Assembly: GCA_002811645.1 (NCBI GenBank) | Contig: PDIP01000019.1 | Span: 252,404 to 281,721 of the forward strand | Direction: 5' to 3' | From: Corallochytrium limacisporum | Lineage: Eukaryota; Opisthokonta | DNA length: 29,318 nt | In this document: positions 20,551 through 29,318 of the stretch, piece by piece | Numbering within the stretch: the stretch's first letter is position 1 | Layout: the number at the start of each line of letters is the position of its first letter | Made by a program: the position numbers and the translations under genes | The notes under the pieces: generated by a model | Seen by the model: the letters and a program-made list of their open reading frames with translations, nothing else | The model's database searches: none | Told to the model about the DNA's origin: nothing

Positions 20551-22143
20551 TTACTCCACCTTGGACGGAATTCCAACGTTCTTCAGCAGCATGATGCGCT
20601 CCTCGCAGTAGTCCTGGATGGCCCAGCGGATACCCTCGCGTCCGAGACCGGACTGCTTCACACCGCCGTAAGGCTGAGAGTCCACACGTAGCGAGGGCAC
20701 GTCACCAACAACGACACCACCAACGTCGAGGTTCTCGAAGCAGTAGAAGGCATTGTGCAGGTTCTTGGTAAAGATTCCGGCCTGGAGACCGAACTTGGAA
20801 TCGTTGATCTCACGGCAGACCTCCTCCATACTCTCGAAGGGAGCGATACAGGCCAGAGTTCCGAAAGCTTCTTCCTTCATGACCTCGTCGTCCTTGCTCG
20901 GAGTCTCGATCAGAGTGGCATCGAAAAAGACACCTTCGCGGGTACCTCCCACCAGGACTTTGGCACCGTTGGCTTCGGCCTTCTTGGTCCAGTTCTCCAG
21001 ATTCTTGGCATCGTTCTCGCTAATGATCGGCCCAATGAACGTGTCCTCGTCGAGAGGGTCACCCTTCTTGAGCTTCTTGATTTCCTGAACCATATGGTCC
21101 CTGAATTTCTCATAAATATCCTTGTGGGCGTAGATGCGCTGCACACTAATACAGCTCTGACCGCTCTGGTAGTAGGCACCAAAGATTACACGAGCTACCG
21201 CCTCCTCAATGTCTGTGTCTTTGTCGACGATCACACCCGCGTTACCGCCCAGTTCCAGCACGCACTTCTTGCCACCGGCCTGCTGCAAGAGCTTGTAGCC
21301 GACATCGGGAGATCCGGTGAAGGAGAAGACCTTCAGGCGGGGGTCAGTGCAGAGCTGGGTGCCGGCCTCACGGGAACAAGGGAGGATCGAGAACGCACCT
21401 TCGGGCAGTTCTGGAATGCCGGCCAGGATCTCTCCCATGATGATGCTGCTAACAGGAGTGTAGGATGCCGGCTTCAGTACGAAAGCACAACCGGCAGCCA
21501 GGGCAGGGGCGACCTTGTGGGCTGCGAGATTGATCGGAAAGTTGAACGGACTGACCATTCCGATGGGTCCATTGGGAAATTTGCGCACGATACCCTGCAT
21601 ACCTTGGGCACGCTCGCTGATATCCAGGGGCATCCACTCGCCATTGATGCGAGTGGCCTCCTCAGCAGCGACGGTGAAAGTGTCGATGCAACGCTGGGTT
21701 TCACCACGGGCGTCCTTGATGGGCTTGCCCGCCTCTATCGCCAAAGCAATCGCGAACTCTTCGAAGCGTTCCTTGATCGCGGCAACGACCTTCCACAAAA
21801 TTTGCTGACGCATGTAGGCGGGCATCTTGCCGAACTCCTCCTGCGCCTTTGTGGCAGCCGCGATGGCCTCTTCCATGTGATCCTTGGTGGCCTTGGGCAC
21901 CCGTGTGGCCACTTCCTGGTTGTACTTGTTGGTCACTGCCAGATCGAGGTTGGGAGTGACCGGCTTGGAAGCCAGAAACATGGGGTAGCTCTCCTTGAGC
22001 TTTCCGTTTACGTAGACCATAGTTGCTTTTGACGTACTGAAATTACGACCCGCTCTGACAAACGAGGAAATAGTGACGGGGTGGTTCTTAGCTCTGTCGG
22101 CGTGACGGGCAATGCCAGCGTTGGTAAGTCTTGCAAGCAGCAT
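20551..22143 (-). CDS. Mitochondrial aldehyde dehydrogenase, lactaldehyde/glyceraldehyde dehydrogenase-like
   Basis: An NAD(P)-dependent aldehyde dehydrogenase of 530 residues that oxidises an aldehyde to its acid. Residues 1 to about 40 are a basic presequence ending RNFSTS, typical of matrix import; the ALDH domain runs from about 43 to 520. Catalytic parts are intact: Cys C331 (SGQSC), general base E297 (LELGG), oxyanion Asn N201 (PFNFP), cofactor Lys K224 (KPAS) and the FTGS loop (275-278). The position that is often Glu in NAD-specific enzymes is Ser S227, so NADP may be accepted. The C-terminal DVPSLRVD...PYGGVKQSGLGREG pattern (481-504) resembles bacterial/archaeal lactaldehyde dehydrogenases more than ALDH2; the substrate is not settled. 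Met42, right after the presequence, could start a cytosolic form. The gene stands alone, beside repeat-rich DNA. Confidence 0.93.
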   Translation of the reverse strand: MLLARLTNAGIARHADRAKNHPVTISSFVRAGRNFSTSKATMVYVNGKLKESYPMFLASKPVTPNLDLAVTNKYNQEVATRVPKATKDHMEEAIAAATKAQEEFGKMPAYMRQQILWKVVAAIKERFEEFAIALAIEAGKPIKDARGETQRCIDTFTVAAEEATRINGEWMPLDISERAQGMQGIVRKFPNGPIGMVSPFNFPINLAAHKVAPALAAGCAFVLKPASYTPVSSIIMGEILAGIPELPEGAFSILPCSREAGTQLCTDPRLKVFSFTGSPDVGYKLLQQAGGKKCVLELGGNAGVIVDKDTDIEEAVARVIFGAYYQSGQSCISVQRIYAHKDIYEKFRDHMVQEIKKLKKGDPLDEDTFIGPIISENDAKNLENWTKKAEANGAKVLVGGTREGVFFDATLIETPSKDDEVMKEEAFGTLACIAPFESMEEVCREINDSKFGLQAGIFTKNLHNAFYCFENLDVGGVVVGDVPSLRVDSQPYGGVKQSGLGREGIRWAIQDYCEERIMLLKNVGIPSKVE

Positions 22144-22242
22144 TTAAGTATCTACCTATATACACGCTAACGCAAAGGCCAGCAGTCTGCGATTCTTTTT
22201 CAGGGACACCGACAGTAGAGGGATGATCTACGAAACGAGCAC

Positions 22243-22261
22243 TTAATATATATCACATTGG
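22243..22261 (-). promoter_or_regulatory. CCAAT and TATA boxes of the aldehyde dehydrogenase gene
   Basis: On the minus strand CCAAT (22257-22261) is followed after four bases by TATATATTAA (22243-22252), about 100 bases before the ATG. A start near 22215 would give a leader of about 70 bases. Confidence 0.45.
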
Positions 22262-23191
22262 ACAGGCGCGACCTCTTTAGAAGCCGCTAGCTCTCCATCG
22301 CATTCGCATATACAGCGTATAACGGTGCTTATCATTATGTCATGACCAGCTGCACCCTCTGTGGGAAGCGGGCGCCATCGGTTCTCGTCTCTGGGACCCG
22401 GGGTCAGAAATGTCTTCATCATCAGTACGCGGTGCCCCTTCGCCTGCAACGCCTGGGGTCCGTGGCCGGTACGTCTCCTCCTTTGACCTCGGTGGTAGTG
22501 GGGATTGCGCTTTGCGCTTGGCTTTCAACGGTGGGTCTGCGAGAGATCCCAGCGGTACATTCCGGTGGTAGGGACACATCCAGGCATATTATCATGACCA
22601 ACGATTGTTGTGCCTCCCGCTTGTCCAAGTGATCTCCATACTGAGCAAGCTGTGCGTGAGAGTGTGTTGTTGGTGCCAACGCAGAGTAAGTCTGGCTTAC
22701 AATGTTTCACCAAACCGGGAGCCCCACTACCATCCCCAACCCAGGTGGGCTCTCTGACCGTACACAGACCACAACAAATGGTCACCACCATACAACATCC
22801 GAGATCCAAGTCTCTTGCCATGCTGTCCGTTGCTCTATTCTTGACGCCTGGCTTTTCCACGAAGACCGTGCTGGATGTGCATCAATGGGGAGACACGTCA
22901 CAAAGTGATGCGCATCAACCGCCTTTTTGTCCGGGTGGGCTCCCCTTTGGCGGTTGTTGTTCCTTTCACCCGGGCTGCCCGGTGGGTTTGGTTCCCAAAA
23001 AAAGCGGAGAGATTTTTTTTTCCCTATTTTCTTTCTTCTTCTTCTTCTTTAAGTTATTAAATTTGCTTTAAAAACTTTCCGGATCTTTTATTTTTTTTTG
23101 TTGGGCTCGCTCTCTCTCTGTGCCTGTGTCCGGGTCTGTGTCTGGGTACTCTGTCTCTGCCTCTGTCTCTATTTTTATACCTCCTTCCGCC

Positions 23192-23203
23192 GGGGGGGGG
23201 GGG
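23192..23203. repeat. G12 homopolymer
   Basis: Twelve G in a row directly after a pyrimidine-rich stretch. Confidence 0.8.
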
Positions 23204-23326
23204 TTTTGGTGGCGGCCCCTTTCCGGAAGGGAGGGGTCGGCTTTAGTCCCACACGCGCCACCAAAAAAAAAAAAAATGAAGAAACACACCCGTCCCGGCT
23301 CTTTTCTTCAAACTGCCGGCCCCTCC

Positions 23327-23363
23327 CTCTCTCTCTCTCTCTCTCGCTCTCTCTCTCGCTCTC
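23327..23363. repeat. (CT)n microsatellite
   Basis: CT dinucleotide run interrupted twice by CG. Confidence 0.9.
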
Positions 23364-23447
23364 CCGTCGCTGTGTGAGGGTGTCTGTCCGGTGTCGCTTC
23401 TATACTCCCGGCCCCGAAACCAAAAACAAAAAAGCGTGAGCACGAGT

Positions 23448-23450
<3 letters not shown>

Positions 23451-23499
<49 letters not shown>
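23451..23499. repeat. (AG)n microsatellite, about 24 units
   Basis: An uninterrupted AG run, the longest in the window. Together with the CT run about 90 bases before it, it forms a large inverted-repeat-like pair. Confidence 0.95.
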
Positions 23500-23504
<5 letters not shown>

Positions 23505-23878
23505 CAAAAAGGCACCCAAACAATAAAATCTCCGGATAAAGAAAAGAGAGAGAGAGAGACACACACACATTCACTGTGAAGAGAGGGAGAAGAGGGGAGA
23601 AAAAAAGGAGAAACAGCAGTAGTTATAAATTCCCTACCCATTTCACCCGCGAAAGACTTAAAAAATTATGAGCTGCAACCAACAGATAACAACAAAGAAA
23701 AGAAGGAGGAAACGGAGAGAGGGAAGAAAATACAGTCAAAGAGAGAGAGGTAAAAACCCGCAAAGAAATTCTCAAAACTTCACACTCAACGAATACAAAC
23801 AGATAGAAACCTCTTCCGTCATCTGAGCTGAGTATGCACCAACCAAAGAATTTTTTCCTTCCTGGACAACAAAAAAGA

Positions 23879-23923
23879 CCCCCCCCCCACAACCCTTCCC
23901 TCACCCCGGGCTGGGGGGGGGGG
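23879..23923. repeat. C10 and G11 runs separated by 24 bases
   Basis: C10 (23879-23888) and G11 (23913-23923) could pair as a long hairpin. Confidence 0.8.
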
Positions 23924-24492
23924 AGGTTGAGATCGGTGTGGGTTTCCATTGCGGAATTTGGAAGAAGAAGAAATTATACACCAAAAACTGAAACATTTTA
24001 TGAATTTATCGCTCAGAAAACTTCGTTCGTAGGGTATACATAGGGTATATCCTGATCAAAATCTTCTTCACAATCTGAGGCAGCCATCTGGTGCAGCTGC
24101 ATCACCAAGCGATGGGGGATAATGCGCAGGGGTCCGCGCGGAGTATGTGGGTCCGCCGGTGCCCGCGAAATCCACACCCAATCCCCGTCATTATCTCTCT
24201 TATATTCACTATGAAAATTTGTCTTTCTTCGGTCGATAGGGGAAGGGGTTGCAGACCAAAGAGCTATCCCCGCTCGTGTGTGGTGACGAAAGCACAGTGC
24301 AGGGCTGCGCCATCGCGCGCGGCGCACTCCCCCCCGTGGGCCGGGGGAGGGGTCAGCGAATTCTTTCCTTTTTTTTTTTGAGTAAGAAGTCCTAATAAAA
24401 GGAAACAGTGGGTAAGAGAAAAGAATTGGAAAAAAAATGGAAAGGATTGAGATGGAATCTCTTAAAAGAAATTGAAAGAGAGACGAGAGACA

Positions 24493-24517
24493 AGAGAGAG
24501 AGAGAGAGAGAGAGAGA
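24493..24517. repeat. (AG)n microsatellite
   Basis: About 12 AG units within a purine-rich block. Confidence 0.9.
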
Positions 24518-25192
24518 TAGACAAAATTCCTCCATCTCCTTCCTTAAAACCCCTTTTCTTTATTTATACACGATCGGACGGGGAGCTAGCCGTATAGAAT
24601 GCGACTGTCCAATGTGAACACCTCAGTATATTAAAACCAGTGCGCAGGAACTTCCGGGGCAAGGGAGAGGGAGACCTTGAAAGAAGAAATAGTGAACAAA
24701 GGCAAAAAAAAAGGGGTGAAAAAAGAAAAGGAGGGACAAGTCTAAAAAAATGGGACAGGCAAAACAAAAGAGCGTAAGACTGGGCGCGGGTCAGTGAATT
24801 TTGCAAGCAACAATTGCCAGCCAGAAGAGTATGGAAATCAGTACACACCCAAAACCTTACGAAAGAAAATCTTAGAAACCAGAATATGACTCATCACTTC
24901 AAAGGTACGCCCCAACTCCATCCCCCTCCTCATCCTTTTCGGAGCACACTGTGGGTTATTGTGCAAGTGTTTTCAATATTTCTATGTTTCCCTTTCTCTT
25001 TTTTCTTTTTCTTTTGGGTCTCTGGTGAAAAATCTTCGCCCCCCTCCCCGTCCCTCTCACCCTCTCTTTTCGTTCGCCTCTCCTCTCCGCTCCCCTTCTT
25101 TCTCCCCTTTTGCCACCATAGGCCACCCGGTCCTGACAGAAAATTTTCTGGGAAAGAACCAGCCACAGGGGAAGGCACACAAACGAGCTTTT

Positions 25193-25217
25193 GCAGCAGC
25201 AGCAGCAGCAGCAGCAA
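25193..25217. repeat. (CAG)n trinucleotide repeat
   Basis: About eight GCA/CAG units in otherwise non-coding sequence. It creates an Ala- or Gln-rich stretch in spurious frames. Confidence 0.9.
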
Positions 25218-25290
25218 ATGGCTCGGGCACTGGCCCGGCGGTCTTTGTAATTTTTCCTTTTTTTTGTTTTTGCCCTTGGCGCAGGTACTC

Positions 25291-25316
25291 AGGGAGAGAG
25301 AGTGAGAGAGAGAGAG
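25291..25316. repeat. (GA)n microsatellite, interrupted
   Basis: GA run with one GTGA interruption. Confidence 0.85.
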
Positions 25317-26271
25317 GCCAGACGGGCTGGGCCCATGGTCCCGTGGCACGGCCTGACCCTCAGCAGCGGGTGCTGGCCCAGGCCTCTCAGGGGGGCCGTG
25401 TCCAGCAAAGCGGGTCCCAGAACAGCCTCTCATCCCATGGGACGTGCTCGGCTGGGTGTCCATGGAACTGAGAGCCTGATGGTTCCGTATTTACCAAAAG
25501 AACGTGAGCTGATGGGATGAGCCCTGATGGAGATGGGAGTTGTGCGGAAGCAATACCCGTCCCCTGCCGTCCACGATGATGGCCATCACTATCCCCCAGA
25601 CACACGGGCATGTTTACAATTCTGTTTGGTGTCCTGCCCCCGGCCCCCATTGCAATACAATGACTTGGTGTCATTACCCACGGCTACCAGTGACGGACGT
25701 CATGAGAATACGCTTTTGAGGAGCAAAGAATAGACACTCCGTGCACACATGTCGCAGCACTTGGCCCCCGGATCCGGCAAAGGGAGGAGAGACCACGCAC
25801 CAGTGCGGTGATGGACACTCCCCATGTTAATAATACTACTAAGCTCTCAGCCGAGGTGACCATCGGAAGGGGGTGACGCATCGGGGGCCCCGATAGCGAT
25901 CTCCTCAGCCCTCTTTGGGGGGCCGTGGACTGAACTTGGGGGGAGGCACGTGTGCAGCTAGAACGCTTTGTTTGTTAGAAACAAGGCATTTACTCATGTT
26001 GTGATCTATCCAGTCATCGCACACGTTTGAGATGTGTGAGGATGGTGGTGGGATGATGGTCTTGGAGGATGGGAGCATCCCTCTCCCGGGCCCACCGTGG
26101 CTCTTCCAAAGCCGCCCCGCCGGCCCCCCCCCCTCCTCCTGCCTTTTCGCTTGTGGCCCATATTCGTCCCGCGACGATTGTGTTTTTCTGTGGACCCCAT
26201 TATTTCAGTTTGTAAGCGTAGCCGTCAGTCCGTGACGCAAAATTATTCTCAGAGGCAGTTTGAGGGGGAGG

Positions 26272-26304
26272 CCCCCCCCCCCCGGCGGGGGTTGCGGGGG
26301 GGGG
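26272..26304. repeat. C12-GGC-G5 and G9 homopolymer inverted repeat
   Basis: C12 (26272-26283) is followed by GGCGGGGG and, a few bases later, nine G. It is a strong hairpin candidate of the same design as 377-394 and 19840-19858. Confidence 0.8.
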
Positions 26305-26365
26305 TTGGTTTTGAATCTCGTCGCTAGTGCACACTGCCACCAAGCGCTGAAGTAATGCGCGTTGG

Positions 26366-26395
26366 CCCCCCCTTCCCCCGGGGGGGGGGAGGGGG
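26366..26395. repeat. C7-TT-C5-G10-A-G5 homopolymer inverted repeat
   Basis: C7 and C5 runs are followed directly by G10 and G5, about 60 bases after the previous C/G element. Confidence 0.8.
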
Positions 26396-26994
26396 ATCCC
26401 TTTCCCAGGTCGGTGGTCAGCCCGCGCGCCGCCCTGGAAAGGGTGAGTAAGTGAGGAGCAAAAAACGAGGGCGCGCCCTTGGTGGTGTGCCAGCTCACAA
26501 GTCTCCGGGATGGGAGGAGATGAGGTGCGATGGGATGAGATGGTAGAGTGTGGTACGTGGGTTTGGTTCCTGGGATTTTTGTCGTTGTTCTAATTGAGCC
26601 ATCAGTAAAGTGATGTTAAACTCTGGTGTACCGCTTATAGGGATGAAGGGGTTTCATACCTAGAAAGCGGACTTTGGAAAAATTTGCCGGGTAGAGCAGC
26701 GTATTACAGCGCAATGGCCGCTGGGGATCCGCTGCCCGGGTTTAGTGTCGTGTCGATGGGAAGTTGGGTTACAGACTGTCAAATATGGAACTGAGGCCTG
26801 GTTGTATTACCGTTGTGACCTGTGCTTGGTGTGAAACAAGGCGTGGGCCGCTCAGGTCTTAGCGACAGAAGGTATGTCAGGACGGATCCCGACGGAAACT
26901 CGGGCGAACAGGATTCCGTCAGCAATTGCATCGAACTGTGTAGATCCAACGCAGATAGAATTGGAAGCGTTCTTGAAACGCACATCCTGTTACA

Positions 26995-28704
26995 ATGGCA
27001 ATAACTTCAGTGCCTTCCTATGGCGACCATCCGGCCAAGAACGACAATCAGCAGCAGATCAAGACCAGTGATCTCTTCGTACGCTCACTGGAGGCAGAGG
27101 GTGTCGAATTCTGTTTTGCCATTCCCGGCGAGGAGAATTTGGATATCCTAGAATCTCTGCGCACATCCAAGATTCAGCTGGTTGTGTGTCGTCATGAGCA
27201 GGCCGCTGGGTTCATGGCTGCCACTGTGGGCCGCCTGACCGGCAAAACCGGTGTATGCCTGGCAACCCTGGGACCCGGTGCCACCAACTTTGTCACCGCC
27301 GCTGCCTATGGCCAGCTGGGTGCTTTCCCAATGCTCATGATCACGGGTCAGAAACCCATCCGGCACTCAAAGCAGGGGGCTTTCCAGATTGTCGACGTGG
27401 TGAGCATGATGGCTGCCCTGACCAAGTATGCCAAACAGCTGGTCAGTGGCTTCCAGGTGCCTTCTCTGGTCCGCGAATCGTTCCGCATCGCCGAGGAGGA
27501 GCGCCCCGGTGCCGTCCACCTTGAACTGCCCGAGGACATTGCCGCGGAAATGATTCCGGGATCAGTTCGACCGTTCACAGCCGAGAAGATCCGTCGTCCG
27601 GCTGGCGAGGACAAGGCCATCAAGATTGCTGTGGAGATGATTGAGAAAGCTACGAAACCTTTGCTGCTGATCGGCGCAGGCGCCAACCGCAAGTTGGCCT
27701 CCAACATGCTCACGCAGCTGGTGGACGAGACGGGTATTCCCTTCTTCGTTACTCAAATGGGCAAGGGTGTGGTGAACGATGACCATCCACTGTGCCTGGG
27801 TACCGCCGCCCTTTCCGACCACGACTTCGTCCACATGAGTGTCGCTGAGGCCGATCTTATCATCAACGTTGGTCATGACGTGGTTGAGAAGCCCCCGTTC
27901 TTCATGCACCAGGGAGAGAAGCGTAAGGTCATACACGTCAACTTTACGTCGGCCCAGGTTGATCAAGTGTACTTCCCTCAGCATGAGGTCGTCGGGGACA
28001 TTGGCAACAGCGTGTGGCAGATCAAGCAGAGCATTCGGAAGCAGGTTCACTGGGACTTCTCATACTTCATGAAGCAGAAGGCTGCCCTCGACAGGCACCT
28101 CGCCCGTGACTCCACCGACGAACGCTTCCCCATGATCCCTCAGCGCATTATCAAAGATCTCCGTGATATCATGCCCGATGACGGCATTGTCTGTCTGGAC
28201 AATGGTATGTACAAAGTGTGGTTTGCACGCTACTACCGTGCCCGTGAGCGTAACACGCTCCTGCTTGACAATGCGCTGGCCACCATGGGTGCCGGTCTGC
28301 CGAGCGCTATGGCAGCCAAGATGGTGTTCCCGAACCGCAAAGTCGTGGCTGTGACCGGTGACGGTGGTTTCATGATGAATGCCCAGGAGCTTGAGACCGC
28401 AGTGCGTTTGAAGCAGCACCTGGTGGTGATCATCATCAATGACAATGCTTACGGAATGATCAAGTGGAAGCAGCATGACGGCGGGTTCGAGGACTGGGGT
28501 CTGGACCTCGACAACCCGGACTTTGTCAAGTTTGCTGAGGCCCATGGGGCCCATGGTCATCGCATCACATCCGTTTCTGACTTCACGAGCACTATCAGTA
28601 AATGCCTGAACGAAGCCGGCGTGCATCTGGTCGACTGCCCTGTCGACTACAGTGAGAACATCAAGGTGCTGAGCGAGGAGCTGAAGAACATCCATATCGA
28701 ATAA
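26995..28704 (+). CDS. Acetolactate synthase, thiamine-diphosphate enzyme of bacterial AlsS-like type
   Basis: Condenses two pyruvates to 2-acetolactate and CO2; 569 residues, the usual length. Three TPP-enzyme domains: pyrimidine-binding (about 22-190) with catalytic Glu E68 in CRHEQAAGFMA; central (about 205-340); PP-binding (about 385-560) with GDGGFMMN (455-462) and INDNAYGM (481-488), which hold Mg2+ and diphosphate through D456 and the N482/D483 region. The pattern (LGPGATNFVTAAAY, ITGQKPI, RPGAVHLELPEDIA) resembles stand-alone bacterial acetolactate synthases more than plastid/mitochondrial AHAS. There is no transit peptide, so it is probably cytosolic; no small regulatory subunit or acetolactate decarboxylase is seen nearby. 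The ATG has A at -3 and G at +4, and an in-frame stop at 26974-26976 blocks simple extension. A weak leader intron (26872-26954, AG|GTATGT to GCAG) is possible. CATAAA at 28771-28776 might be the poly(A) signal. Confidence 0.92.
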   Translation: MAITSVPSYGDHPAKNDNQQQIKTSDLFVRSLEAEGVEFCFAIPGEENLDILESLRTSKIQLVVCRHEQAAGFMAATVGRLTGKTGVCLATLGPGATNFVTAAAYGQLGAFPMLMITGQKPIRHSKQGAFQIVDVVSMMAALTKYAKQLVSGFQVPSLVRESFRIAEEERPGAVHLELPEDIAAEMIPGSVRPFTAEKIRRPAGEDKAIKIAVEMIEKATKPLLLIGAGANRKLASNMLTQLVDETGIPFFVTQMGKGVVNDDHPLCLGTAALSDHDFVHMSVAEADLIINVGHDVVEKPPFFMHQGEKRKVIHVNFTSAQVDQVYFPQHEVVGDIGNSVWQIKQSIRKQVHWDFSYFMKQKAALDRHLARDSTDERFPMIPQRIIKDLRDIMPDDGIVCLDNGMYKVWFARYYRARERNTLLLDNALATMGAGLPSAMAAKMVFPNRKVVAVTGDGGFMMNAQELETAVRLKQHLVVIIINDNAYGMIKWKQHDGGFEDWGLDLDNPDFVKFAEAHGAHGHRITSVSDFTSTISKCLNEAGVHLVDCPVDYSENIKVLSEELKNIHIE

Positions 28705-29318
28705 GTCGGTACCTTGCACACAATCTAAGAAAACAGGAGCACACACAGATGAGACAACGCACAACCCCCGCATAAATCAAATGTTTCAGATACAATGACA
28801 ACCAGACTCCCTTTTGCTTCCGTTGCCCCTTCGCATCCACTCTCACATCCGGACCATGTGCCCTCGGAAGTCCGACACAAGCTCGAAAGTGGTTGGTATC
28901 ACCGGATGTCAAAGCCCAGCTGGGGTTTTAAGCTCGTGCTGATTATCTTCTGTGGTCCACGCGAGCAATTAAACAGAAGGGAAAAACTTCTCAATAGATT
29001 AAGTACCGACTTACTGAATACCCAACCCCTTCTTGTCCGGTGCCTTATCTTTCACCGAAGGTGGTTCCAAAGGACGTGGCATCGGGCACCGATAGCGAAA
29101 CGAAGGAGGAGATGTATACGCGCGGAACGTCTGCCGGAAAGGGGGCGCACCTTCCCGTCTCGGCAAAAGGTGTACCCACATCCACAGTTCCCGCTGGTGG
29201 ACAAATTCAGTAGCCACCACAGCGGGCAACCGGTGCTGCACTGCTGCACTTTTTGGTCCGGTGCGGAAACCTCGCGATTAGGGAGCGAGGAAACGGAGGA
29301 CGGGGGTTAAGAGAGGGG
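28705..29318. other. Downstream flank with no recognised gene
   Basis: An ATG frame of 171 codons (28795-29310, plus) is open but very basic and has no recognisable domain. On the minus strand a frame ends in TAA at 29011-29013 and stays open to 29277; it could be the last exon of a gene beyond the window, but has no ATG and no known family. Neither is called. Confidence 0.35.

Larger units (their letters stand above)
22262..26994. other. Repeat-rich intergenic region between aldehyde dehydrogenase and acetolactate synthase
   Basis: About 4.7 kb without a recognisable gene. From 22950 to 25320 the strand alternates between pyrimidine-rich (23030-23370, 24970-25120) and purine-rich blocks (23445-23760, 24380-24760) with long CT/AG microsatellites. 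Long C and G runs occur at 23192, 23879, 23913, 26272, 26366 and 26380. The parts at 22330-22930 and 25320-25900 are of normal complexity but have only short, unrecognised frames. Low-complexity frames of 160-180 codons at 24814-25471 are artefacts of the repeats. Confidence 0.55.

Noticed and set aside
20755-22032. A 425-codon open frame antisense to the aldehyde dehydrogenase
   Set aside because: It starts with GTG, lies wholly inside the conserved ALDH gene and reads as a shadow caused by third-position GC bias. The same applies to the long antisense frames in NDUFS1 (4417-5124), annexin (1507-2322) and acetolactate synthase (28060-28773).
23327-23499. CRISPR-like regular repeats
   Set aside because: They are simple dinucleotide microsatellites with no spacers or cas genes, in a eukaryotic context.
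24814-25471. Overlapping frames of 160-180 codons on both strands
   Set aside because: They are translations of microsatellites and pyrimidine/purine tracts, with runs of Ser, Phe, Pro or Lys/Glu.

Overview
The window looks like nuclear DNA of an intron-poor eukaryote. Two proteins start with mitochondrial presequences (complex I NDUFS1 and an aldehyde dehydrogenase). The other genes are a four-repeat annexin, an ABCF3/GCN20-type ATPase and a Cip/Kip-type CDK inhibitor. Genes stand alone, with TATA-like boxes, AATAAA signals and large spacers. NDUFS1 reads much like the animal protein, the CDK-inhibitor domain carries the animal-style K-W-x-F-D-F core, and the annexin has an ANXA7/ANXA11-like Gly-Tyr-Pro head. 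I infer an opisthokont, most likely a unicellular relative of animals; the species cannot be read from the sequence.

Layout: 1-1359, low-complexity DNA and the annexin leader with a probable 5'UTR intron; 1360-2997 (+) annexin; 3181-5379 (-) NDUFS1, convergent with annexin; 5380-6401, divergent promoter region with a structured, uORF-bearing ABCF3 leader; 6402-8636 (+) ABCF3; 8637-15045, a gene-poor tract with two E2F-like palindromes, short perfect inverted repeats and a G-rich purine tract; 15046-15513 (+) Cip/Kip-like CDK inhibitor; 15514-20550, gene-poor; 20551-22143 (-) mitochondrial aldehyde dehydrogenase; 22144-26994, very repeat-rich (CT/GA microsatellites, long C and G runs, a CAG repeat); 26995-28704 (+) acetolactate synthase of bacterial catabolic type; 28705-29318, downstream sequence with no recognised gene.

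The genes do not form an operon. Three serve carbon and energy metabolism (complex I electron input, aldehyde oxidation, pyruvate to acetolactate), one serves translation or stress signalling, one membrane/Ca2+ biology and one cell-cycle control. The most interesting item is the small CDK inhibitor: its CDK-binding core is kept, but its cyclin-docking motif is degenerate. Perfect E2F-type palindromes lie a few kilobases upstream. The second is the bacterial-type acetolactate synthase, a candidate horizontal transfer, beside repeat-rich DNA. No tRNA, rRNA, CRISPR array or intact transposon was recognised.
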